From contig WPIO01000117.1 in the NCBI GenBank assembly GCA_009760855.2, positions 144,001-208,000 on the forward strand: DNA of 64,000 nucleotides. Reading direction: 5' to 3'. The position numbers were made by a program, and so were the translations under genes. A model generated the notes under the pieces. It made no database searches and was not told the DNA's origin. It was given only the letters and a program-made list of their open reading frames with translations. Shown in pieces: positions 22,227 through 32,526 of this stretch. This stretch comes from Cristatella mucedo. Lineage: Eukaryota; Bryozoa; Phylactolaemata; Cristatellidae. Position 1 is the first letter of the stretch. Every line of letters starts with the position of its first letter.

Positions 22227-22415
22227 GAGATCAGGGACATTCGCTCGCTGCTCTCGCAGCTGCGCTACGAGGTCGACCAGCTGCGAGAGCGACGTCAGCG
22301 GCTGCTCGAGGCGCAGAGCAAAGCCACCCGGAGCGCCCCGCCGCTGCCGCCGCAGCCGCCGCCGCCGACGGCAATCGACGACGACGGCGACCTCTTTGGC
22401 CTTTTCCCGCCTTAG
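22227..22415 (+). CDS. bZIP transcription factor, leucine-zipper and C-terminal exon
   Basis: The exon starts after a pyrimidine-rich acceptor (GGGTCTCTCGCAG|GAG) and ends at TAG 22413-22415. It encodes EIRDIRSLLSQLRYEVDQLR and then a proline-rich linker and an acidic-hydrophobic tail, DDDGDLFGLFPP. Joined in phase 0 to the basic-region exon, the zipper d positions are L (basic exon), I, L, L, L at exact 7-residue spacing. The a positions are I, L, V, R. This is the dimerisation coiled coil. The zipper is about five heptads, normal for bZIP. A GC-rich 3' UTR follows; the first AATAAA is at 22808-22813. The AP-1-like assignment is inference from the basic region; the C-terminal tail matches nothing I know. 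Confidence 0.8.
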   Translation, partial: EIRDIRSLLSQLRYEVDQLRERRQRLLEAQSKATRSAPPLPPQPPPPTAIDDDGDLFGLFPP

Positions 22416-22707
22416 GCTCGGCCTTGTCGGCGCGCGTCTGCGGCCGCCCGCTGCGCCGCGCTCACCGAGCGACGGCCTCTGCACTGCTGCAGGTTGCGCT
22501 ACGTCGAGCGCCGCAAGTGCTGCTGCGTCGCATTCCGAGCGGCAGCCGCCGCCGCCGTCTCCTGGCGCGTGCGACTCGCGCACGCGCGTCCTCGAGCAAG
22601 TTGAGGGAACTCGGCCGTCGCGCGGCCGCAGGCGACCTCCAGAGGTTGAGGATGCCCTCATATTGAGAGCATGCACAAAGATATTTATTTAAAGACATGT
22701 ATCCATC

Positions 22708-22711
22708 CATA

Positions 22712-22784
<73 letters not shown>

Positions 22785-22785
22785 G
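22708..22785. repeat. (TA)n microsatellite
   Basis: Near-perfect TA array with two C interruptions, lying within the probable 3' UTR of the bZIP gene. Confidence 0.92.
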
Positions 22786-22807
22786 AAATACAATATATGA
22801 AATATAA

Positions 22808-22813
22808 AATAAA
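22808..22813 (+). terminator. Candidate polyadenylation signal for the bZIP gene
   Basis: AATAAA on the + strand about 390 bp after the bZIP stop codon, the first canonical hexamer downstream. It abuts a reversed SINE-A whose own sequence may supply it, so the assignment is tentative. Confidence 0.3.
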
Positions 22814-22825
22814 TACTATTAATTG

Positions 22826-23140
22826 ATATTGAGCCCTGAGAGAGCTTAATCTCTATCCAGGTGCTTCACGGAGGCCACAGGGCTCAAGCCCACGACAACG
22901 GCCGTCAAATACGATGACGTACCACGTGGCGTACCAAAAGGAGGCGCGGGGGAGGGGTGCATATGTCCCCCGGCGCTGGATCAGGGGGTGCCAAAATGGG
23001 CGCCTAATCATGAGGAAGCGCCATCTGTGTAGTTCGTTCCTTAGGACACGGTATCCTAGAAAAGCTAACTAACTGCAATGACCTTGATCTATGTCATCGC
23101 AGGCGAACACCTTAACCACTGAGCCAAACTAGTTTGGCAG
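22826..23140 (-). mobile_element. SINE-A copy interrupted by ~160 bp
   Basis: The tail end is at 22826-22917 (GAGAGAGCTTAATCTCTATC, B box GGGCTCAAGCCCACG). The head end at about 23078-23140 finishes CCTTAACCACTGAGCCAAAC. Between them is unrelated sequence containing GGGGGTGCCAAAATGGGCGC, not present in other SINE-A copies. Confidence 0.75.
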
Positions 23141-23499
23141 ATCAATATAATCGCCTCGCTTCTCACAGAGCGTACGCTTGAGGAGAGCGGCGGGCGTGGT
23201 TCTCGCTGTGCGCGAGATTCCAGCGGAGCCGCGAAGCCGCTCGCTGTGTGATGCGATGCGTGCCGCGCGCGACGCCCCGCAGGTGACTTTCGCTGGCTAC
23301 GTCTGCGGCCAGTTGCATCGGATGGGACGAGGATACGTAAAAAGTGCTAGTAATTGTTGTACATCTCCCATGACAACGGACTGAGAAAAACCATCAATAC
23401 ATTGCTCTAGCAAGCGTCAGGGATCAACGTCTCGTCTGCTACGCACGAGCCGCAGAACCGCCGCTCCGTAGTTATAGCAAAGCGCACGATTCCTTGCAT
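23141..23499. other. GC-rich stretch, no gene recognised
   Basis: A + strand frame at 23178-23384 contains a splice-donor-like GCAG|GTGACT near 23280, but no known domain. Confidence 0.2.
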
Positions 23500-23636
23500 G
23501 GCACTCTAAGAGAGCTGAATCTCTGTCTAGGTGCTTCACATATGTCACAGGGCTCGAGCGCACGACCTCGGTCGTAACGATGAGCACCTTGACCTTGGTC
23601 ATTGAAGGCGAGCACCTCAGCCCCTCGGTCGCCACA
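23500..23636 (-). mobile_element. SINE-A copy
   Basis: Reverse copy: tail TCTAAGAGAGCTGAATCTCT then GTCTAGGTGCTTCACATATG, B box GGGCTCGAGCGCACG, head TCAGCCCCTCGGTCGCCA. Confidence 0.85.
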
Positions 23637-24012
23637 GGGCGGCATGCTCCGGTAAGCCTGCCTCGAATAGGCCGCGGCCGCGAGTGAGGCTATCTACATT
23701 CTGGAATCTATCGAATCCATACCTGGTTTTCGAAGCATACAGCTGCTTGACAATATGGCGCAGCCCGTACTTATGTATACATGCGAGCAGAGGCGAAGCC
23801 AGGGAGGTGGGTGTGGCAGCGTCCACACCCACCATGGCCCGGTAGGTGGCAGCCGAGTCTGACGCGCCCAGTTCTACAGCTGACGAAATAGCACGAAATT
23901 ACCTATTCGACTGGCCATTTCGGCGGCCAATTTTTGCTTGCCCCAGGCACTGGGGGGGGGGGACATGCTCCGCAGACCCCAGATCCACCGTGCCACTCTG
24001 CCGCTCCAATCC

Positions 24013-24081
24013 ATTATATTATTATCATAATATATATATATATATATATAATATATAATATATATATATATATATATAATA
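24013..24081. repeat. AT-rich insert flanked by 16-bp direct repeats
   Basis: A 69-bp ATTATT/(TA)n segment is bounded by the exact 16-bp repeat TCTGCCGCTCCAATCC at 23997-24012 and 24082-24097. This looks like a target-site duplication around an insertion that now consists only of simple repeat. Confidence 0.75.
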
Positions 24082-24369
24082 TCTGCCGCTCCAATCCTAG
24101 CTTGGCCTCTATAAGCATGCATGTCTGCAGGCATGCGCGCAAGAACTATGCATACGTGCGTGCATGCATGTGTCTTAGTAAGCATAAATGTTTCTCTGTC
24201 TGTAACGCGGAAAAATTCAAAAGCTGCTATCAATTTGGAGGATTTTCAGTTGAACACTCAAACTGTAGCACTACCGGTGGGCACATGGTAGTCAAAAGAA
24301 AAGTAGTTAGCATCGCTGAAAAACTGTCGGTGTTATTCACGCAAACTCTCCACGGCTGGTCCAAAGCTT

Positions 24370-24955
24370 GGACGGCTTTCAGAGAGCGCATTTGGTAGCT
24401 GCCAGGCAAAAGGAAGAGAGAGTGGAAAGTAAAAAAGCTGAGCCGCGTGTGCCAGCGTGTGGAAGCGAGTTGCATGAAAGCAGCAGCTCAGAAAAGAATA
24501 TGCCACAGTCAGCAGCAGCAGCAGGCTACTAGAGGTCGTTGCGTACGAATTGTCGGAGATAATTCCACAGTCAGGGCTTGCAGAGCAGAGGCTCCTTTCA
24601 CCAACGGTTTTTAAGCGTAGAAATGGAACGGCTCATTTGTTCATAGTAGACATAAGGGCGCGTGGAGGCTGAATAAGTTGCTGCGGTTCAGTTACGATAT
24701 GAAGGAGCCAAGCCATGGCGGGTATTGCGTGTTAAAGTAAGAATTGTGCCCTGCATCCATTAATAAAACCGGAATCAATCAGAGCTCCATCAGCAAAAGC
24801 AGCACATGGCCGTATTTTTGGGACTCCTCAGCGAACCTTGTAGCCACAAATCATCGCCAGTTGTTGAGGCTTGAAGGCTTTTTCGTTTGCCATCATCAAA
24901 ACTTAAATGCGCTAGTCCGGTCGTAAAAGAGCTTTTTGAGAACTTCGACGGGCCA
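24370..24955 (-). mobile_element. LINE-X fragment, divergent
   Basis: Reverse LINE-X C-terminal region: GAAGGAGCCAAGCCATGGCG at about 24700, AACGGTTTTTAAGCG at about 24603, and the GGAGATAATTCCACAGTC equivalent. Stops are present in all frames. It continues beyond the SINE-A at 24958. Confidence 0.7.
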
Positions 24956-24957
24956 AA

Positions 24958-25142
24958 AATTGATTTCATTTGTAGAGCGCCCTAAGAGAACTTAGTCTCT
25001 CTCTCTCAAGGCACACTGAATATGCCGCAGGGCTCTTGCCCACTACCTCTGTTATCAAATGCTCTCAGCTTGACCTCGAAATCGAGCCCTCAGCATTGTT
25101 CACTCGAGGCGTGCACCTTACCAATTGACTAAACCAGCTCAG
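24958..25142 (-). mobile_element. SINE-A copy inside LINE-X
   Basis: Reverse copy: ATTTGTAGAGCGCCCTAAGA, an expanded CTCTCTCTC, then the degraded head CCAATTGACTAAACCAGC. It separates two LINE-X pieces on the same strand. Confidence 0.8.
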
Positions 25143-25510
25143 CCGAAAAAGTAGGCAGTCCCTGACCTTGGACACGGATCGAACGCTAGGGCTAGCAGTG
25201 AAGAAAGGGTCTTCTGAGCAGACCTGCTAAGCATCATGCATTCGTCAAAAAAGGATACCAACATTTTGAGCACAAAATGACGGTGACAGTGCAGAGCACT
25301 AACTATAGACGGACGAAGTCTCTTAGCCCAGCCTCACGCTTAGGGTTCGCCACGAGTACTAATTTGTATTTATTATCGTTTAGCTTTAGGAAAATTGATC
25401 GACGTTCATCAAGAATCTAATGTTAGGAAGGCAGGCCTTCCGTTTATCATTCGCCACAGCCGACGCCGATGACTAAATGACAAGTACAGCTGGATGTCGT
25501 GGCATCGAAC
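25143..25510 (-). mobile_element. LINE-X fragment, continuation
   Basis: The reverse strand shows the LINE-X central region (GTTTAGCTTTAGGAAAATTG, GACTAAATGACAAGTACAGC), strongly mutated. Confidence 0.6.
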
Positions 25511-26124
25511 TGCCAGTGCCGCGTGCGACAACGCCACGAGACTTTAAGCCTTCAAGAGGAGCGACACGTATTGATGCCAAGCTAGCTTGCAGGGTTAGAC
25601 AGACTCGTTAGGCGAACAGTTGTAGCAATGCTCGGGGCGAAGCATTCGATAAAGGATATTTATATCTATTGATAGGTATACTGTGCACACACGTATATCT
25701 ATATGCATACGTATACAGCGGAGCCGATTTTAAGACCTCACTAGGCCGCCTCATATCTTTTTGATCATATAGCGGAGCTTACTCTTAGAGACACATCGAG
25801 TCATCTCAATCGCGTTTCCCAGACACCACCACGTCATTCGCTAGTGCACGCCTTAGCCATAATGCTCGACTAAACCCCAAGAAAGACCTTCGAGGCAAAA
25901 GTTCAAAAGTTCAGCTCCCCAGTAGCCAATTGTATGACAATCCTTTGTTAAATTTACGAGCCAAAACTAAAGTAAACTAATTTCCTTACAAAATTAAACT
26001 CGCAGCTGGTCCAGCTGTGTCTGGTGAGCCGGTCTGGCTGTGCAGGACAATGCGTATCTGCACTGAAGGACACGCTGAGCGCGATGTCTTTGCCCCCATC
26101 TAAACCTAGAAAAGAACACGCTAG
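25511..26124. other. No gene seen
   Basis: Unassigned sequence with TATA-type low complexity near 25660-25710. Confidence 0.3.
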
Positions 26125-26290
26125 CTGATTCGACAGCCTCTTTTGTATAGCGACAGAAGAGCTATGACGGCTATCACCGCCATTTGCAGCAGCGATAAAG
26201 GATTGACCACTACAGGATTCGAACCCACGACCTCGGGGCCGAGATCGTGAAAAGCAAGTGACCACCTGACCTAGTGAGCCATCACTGCTC
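26125..26290 (-). mobile_element. SINE-B copy (left half of head-to-head pair)
   Basis: The reverse copy runs from the tail CTAGCTGATTCGACAGCC to the head GTGAGCCATCACTGCTCACC. The B box reads GATTCGAACCCACGACCTC, which is GTGGGTTCGAATC on the - strand. Confidence 0.85.
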
Positions 26291-26446
26291 ACCGAGCCTA
26301 GGAGTCAGGTGCTCACCCTTCACTACCGTAGGTCGCGCGAGTTCGAGTCCTGCAGCGAGCGATCCTTTATTGGCCACTGCCAGTGGTAGTGATAGCCGTT
26401 GAGGCTCTTCTGCCGCTGCCCAAACGAGGCTGATGAATCAACTAGC
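26291..26446 (+). mobile_element. SINE-B copy (right half of head-to-head pair)
   Basis: Forward but divergent: the head region includes TCAGGTGCTCACCC, the B box is GAGTTCGAGTCCTGC, and the tail is GCTGATGAATCAACTAGCC. Its head abuts the head of the reversed copy. Confidence 0.7.
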
Positions 26447-26767
26447 CTTCACTTTGATGTGCCTCTATTGTTTATTGCGTTGCTGTGCATACAAAGCCGG
26501 CAGGTAGTAGATGGCAATGTGCTGAAATACCTCTGCGCGGCTGCTGCATAGCCTGACTGCCAGAAATAGCTGTCTGCTTTGTCCGAAATGTGTGATTTTC
26601 GTACTATTTCGCTTGCACTGCTTTTTAGCCGTGGCAACTGAATCCAGAAAAAAATCAAACCAAACGCTTCTCAAAGTGTGGAAACCGCAGACAGTTCTCT
26701 CCGGCATTCAATCGACGTAACAGCCGCACAGGGGCGTGTCTGTAAACTGTCATAAATAAATAAACAA
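26447..26767. other. No gene seen
   Basis: Two overlapping short - strand frames (26449-26707) have no recognisable motif. Confidence 0.3.
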
Positions 26768-27000
26768 ATAAATAAAATTAATTTTATAGCGCCCAATGAG
26801 AACCTAATCTCTACTCAGGCCTTTACGTGTGCTACGGGTTAAAATGCATGACCTTAGTTGTCAAATATATTCACCTTAACTTTGGTTCGAGGCACGCACC
26901 CTAGCCACTGGGCCGAACCCACGCATTGACGACCAGATGGCTGGAAAGAGATTAAGTTCTCGAAGGGCGAGATACAATTGTAATATTATGGTTGTTATTA
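26768..27000 (-). mobile_element. SINE-A copy plus a forward SINE-A tail remnant
   Basis: A reverse SINE-A (TTTTATAGCGCCCAATGAGA to CTAGCCACTGGGCCGAAC) at 26768-26930 is followed at about 26940-27000 by a forward tail fragment, GAAAGAGATTAAGTTCTCG with GGGCGAGATACAATTG. Confidence 0.75.
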
Positions 27001-27677
27001 TAATGAATTGCAATTAAGTAGCTATGTATTATAACAGTGGTCTTTATGATGGAGTGAATTATTTATATACTTCCCATGTTCAAGGATTTTAGAACACATC
27101 CTCACATTAACGCCGAGTTTGTGAACATCTTCGTGTAAGGGATACTGGTATTTACTGTGCCACTTCTATGATCACAACAATTATTTGAAAATTACTAATT
27201 ATTTTTGCTACTATTATTATTATTAAAAAAAATTGAAATGCGATTTTAGTCGCCCATGAAAATCAAATGCATGTGGCTGTGTGCAAGAGCTAGGTTTCAA
27301 GTTTCTTATTATTTCTTATTATTATCAATGTCGTCAACTCTTTAGATTACATGGCTATCACCCAGCTAGGCTGCTGAAAAGGAGGCGTGGCCGTACGAGC
27401 AAACGCGTGGGACTTCCTGCTCTAAATGCCCTGTGACGTAATTGCAAGTGTGTCATGATGGTTTAGCCAGTGGCTATATGCTCAGCTACAAGATCTGCCA
27501 GCTGTGCCCAGCGTACCTGACGTACTGCTACGCTGAATATAAAGCAGACAAGACAGGATTGACGGGCCGATTAAAGGGATAGACGTGATAGAATTTCTTG
27601 GCCAAAATTGTTTATGCACACTGCATGCAGATAGCCTTGTGTTTTTAACTTGTGTTTTTGGCACTAAAAAAAGTACC
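27001..27677. other. No gene seen
   Basis: AT-rich sequence with a short (TTA)n. No coding or family signal. Confidence 0.3.
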
Positions 27678-27850
27678 AGCTAATATTACAGCCTCTTTTG
27701 CTAAGCGACAGAAGAGCCTTTACAGCTATCACCACCGTTTATTTTGAGAGCGGCGATAATGGATCATCCACCACAGGATTCGAACCCACGACCTCGAGAC
27801 CAAGTTCGTGAAAAGCAACCGCCTTACCTAATGGGCCATTATGGCTCACC
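27678..27850 (-). mobile_element. SINE-B copy
   Basis: Reverse copy: AGCGACAGAAGAGCCTTTAC, B box GGATTCGAACCCACG, and the head ends GGGCCATTATGGCTCACC. Confidence 0.85.
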
Positions 27851-27919
27851 ATGTTCAGTTATGACTTGAGATTTGAGTGAACTAAAGACACTCACATTCA
27901 TCCACAAAACTTGATTAAT

Positions 27920-28800
27920 AATAATAAAAATAACAATAATTCACTTGATAAAACGCCCTCAGAAGTTGTGCTTAGGCACTTTACATTTGCTGCTAAGGAA
28001 ACACGATCGAATGGTTATTGGTATCATCCTTAATAAACAACACGAATAACATGGTTAGGGGTGACGTGCGCAGGATCAGCATGCAAGTGTGGTTAGTGGC
28101 AGAATGCGACACTGTCAGCACTCATAAGCACATAAAAGACGAATCGCAGGGACCCACTAAATGCTGTCATAAAGAGGTGCGTTTTCAATTTCTTTTTAAA
28201 TGTGGTCAAGTCAGCGAATGTCGTGACGCAAGTCGGGAGTAAGTAAGAGGCTTTGTAAGCATACGAACTAAAGGTACGGTCTCCAAAGGATTTGAGGTTT
28301 GTACGAGGCACAGGTAAACGACTAGATTCCGAAAAGTGAGTGGTACGACACCTAGCCTTCGGGAAGGGATAAGTAGATATGATTGGTGAGTGACAGAGTA
28401 ATAAAGTGATAAAGTGAGTGACAGAGCCTTGAGCTCGATGCTCTGCTTGACTTGCAGCCGATACAGGTCGGAGAGCAGTGCTGTGATGTGGCAACTGCTA
28501 CGAGCCTAGACAATCCTAGCTGCAGAGTTTTTCACTGACTGTAAGCACCTGATTGCATAGGCAGGTAGACTAGCAGGCAGTAAGCTAGAGGCATCAAAAC
28601 GTGAAGTCACAAATGCATGGATTAAATGTAGATGTAGTATCTCAGTCTATATAGCCCAAATTTGAGCTATGTTATGTTGCTCAAAGTAAGCAGACTTGAC
28701 AGTGGAGCTGATGTGGTCGTTGGACGAAAGGTCACTTTGGAACATGACACCTAGATGTCATGCATATTCAACGGGAGATATGCTTGGCAAAGCCGATTTT
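27920..28800 (-). mobile_element. LINE-Y copy, 3' half
   Basis: The 3' end at 27920 has an AATAATAAAAATAACAATAA tail, then a damaged hairpin. The - strand frame 28093-28494 encodes parts of the C-terminal block (NLKSFGDRTFSSYAYKA, LTTFKKKLKTHLFMTAFSGS). It extends to the RARNLGV-equivalent near 28760 and abuts a second LINE-Y tail. Confidence 0.85.
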
Positions 28801-28807
28801 GAGAGTT

Positions 28808-29104
28808 AATAATAATAATAATAATGCACTTAATAAAGCGCCCTCAGAGAACTTAATCTTTCTCTGTGCGCTTTACATTTGCTGCATAGGGAAATGCAAT
28901 TGAATGGTGAGTAATATCATGCTTGATAAACAAACAAAATGAATAACATGGTTAAGGGTGACATGCACAGGGTCAGCATGCAAATGTGATTAGTGGACAG
29001 CATGCACAGTGTCAGCACGCATAAGCATATGAAGGACGAATCACAGGGACCCACTAAAAGCTGTCCTAAATAGGTGTGTTTTTAAGTTCTTTTTAAATGT
29101 GGTC
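28808..29104 (-). mobile_element. LINE-Y 3' tail
   Basis: A severely 5'-truncated copy in the same orientation directly after the previous one. It starts with (AAT)n and TAAAGCGCCCTCAGAGAAC and ends at AAATGTGGTC near 29104. Confidence 0.88.
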
Positions 29105-30738
<1,634 letters not shown>

Positions 30739-30739
30739 G

Positions 30740-31977
30740 TGGTTTAAATCGTACTTGTCTGATCGTGTTCAATCCGTGTCGTAAGGGGGTCAGGTCCCAA
30801 CACGAGAAGGGTCACATGTGGAGTCCCTCAAGTGTTTTTACTCGGTCCCTTCCTGTTCTCCATGTATGCACAACCTCTGGGAAAAGTGATTAAGGCCCAT
30901 GGAATATGATATCACTTTGATGCTGACGATACTCAGCTGTGTTTGTCATTCAAGCCGTCGGAATATGCTGCGGCAACTGAGAAACTGAATGCTTGCCTTG
31001 CCGATATTCGATCCTGGATAACGGAAAACTTCCTGAAATTAAATGATAATAAAACCGAACTGCTGCTCATAGGACACCCTAAGCGTGTGGCTGGATTAAA
31101 TGGCTTTGCTCTTCTAATAGGTGATGCTATTCTGCGACCATCACCACGTGCTCGAAATTTAGGCGTCGTTTTCGACAGCTGCCTCAATTTTAAAAGCTTC
31201 ATTCAGAAGACTGCTTCTACAGCTAGCCATCACGTCCGATGCCTACCCAAGATTAGGAGCTGTCTCCCACAGTGGTTTGCAAAAAATTTAACTAGCTCCT
31301 TAGTTCTGTCTCGCTTGATTATTGCAATTCCATTTTGGCTGGGCTGCCAAAGAAAGCTCTAAGGCAACTGCAACTGACTATGAATATGGCTGCAAGGATA
31401 GTCTTCAAGTCCCGGCGGTTTGAGCACGTGTCTCCTTTGCTAAAAGAGCTAGGATGGATGTCGGTTGAGCAACAGATACAGAGTAAAGTTCTTACGCTGA
31501 CCCACAAGGCCCGCCACGGCTTGGCTCCTTCGTACCCAGCTGAACTGCTGCATCAGTTTCAGCCTGTTCGCGCCCTCAGGTCCTGTGTGGACAATAAATT
31601 AGCTGTCCCATTCCTCCGCTTAAAGACCGTTGGCGACACAAGCTTTAGCTCTGCGGGTTCAAGACTGTGGAACTCGCTTCCACAATTCTTACGCAACGAC
31701 AACTGCTCTCCTACTGCCCACTATGGCTCATCCTTTTCAGCGGTCCTGAGCTGCTACTTCTATGCTACTCACTACCTCAACCGCTCTCCTGACTCTGCTA
31801 TGCTTCCCACTTTTTCTTTGTTGCGTGAGACGAAGTGTGTTGGCTACCGAATGCGTACCGAAAGCCGCTTAGGCTGTACAAAATATATAAAAAAAAACGC
31901 TTGCCAAGACTCTCCTGTGTAACACCCACATGGTCTTAATGAATTCGCGGAGTTGCAGACAGAGATACATTACATTA
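30740..31977 (+). mobile_element. LINE-X copy, best-preserved RT 3' half
   Basis: An L2/CR1-like ORF2 piece beginning in the RT palm (the equivalent of [14 protein letters not shown]) and running through the former YADD region to the 3' terminus, GTTGCAGACAGAGATACATT then ACATTACA. Frame 30943-31362 carries [20 protein letters not shown] and [15 protein letters not shown]. Frame 31335-31922 (195 codons) carries KVLTLTHKARHGLAPSYP, NKLAVPFLRLKTVGD and RLWNSLPQFLR. The two frames overlap because a single base is missing where intact copies encode R-L-D-Y-C. Near identity to the copy at 58.7-59.2 kb suggests recent movement. Confidence 0.92.
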
Positions 31978-31986
31978 CAGGATTCG

Positions 31987-32098
31987 GGAGAGAGCAAGAG
32001 AGAGAGAGAGAGAGAGAGAGGGAGACCGAGAGAACAGAAGAGAGAGAGAGAGAGAGAAAGAGAGAGCGAGAGCGCAAGAGGGCAAGAGAGCAAGAGAG

Positions 32099-32145
<47 letters not shown>

Positions 32146-32290
32146 GAGAGAGAGTGAGAGAGCGAGAGAGAGATATATATATAGAGAGCGAGAGAGAGAG
32201 CAAGAGAGAAAGAGAGAGGTAGAGATAGAGACAGAGAAAGGCAGACAGACATATATATATATATATGCATATATATTTATATATATATCT
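31987..32290. repeat. (GA)n and (TA)n microsatellites
   Basis: GA-rich imperfect array to about 32220, then GACAGA units and (TA)n at 32250-32290. Confidence 0.95.
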
Positions 32291-32526
32291 TTCGCAACAA
32301 GATGTGCTTCGAGTGGCGTGGCGGCGCTATTGGGTGCATAGTTGTGTGCGACGCGGACCTGCGAGGTTTCGGTCCTGATTGCTGTTGGTAGTGCAGCGAA
32401 GGTAGGCGCGATAGGTCAGTTCAACAGGGGACGTCGCTCAGCCGGCGGCATGCGACGAGATTCTTTCGGCGGATACCGGCGGTAAGTTGCGGTTTTCGGC
32501 CGGGCCCGGCGCTGGATTCACGGACG

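Noticed and set aside
21957-22676. 239-codon - strand frame over the bZIP zipper exon
   Set aside because: It is the GC-rich shadow of the + strand exon. It has no domain, and the + strand is supported by the heptad register and splice sites.
31335-31922. Independent 195-codon host gene
   Set aside because: It is the C-terminal domain of the LINE-X ORF2 in the frame after the 1-nt deletion, and it has no ATG at its start.
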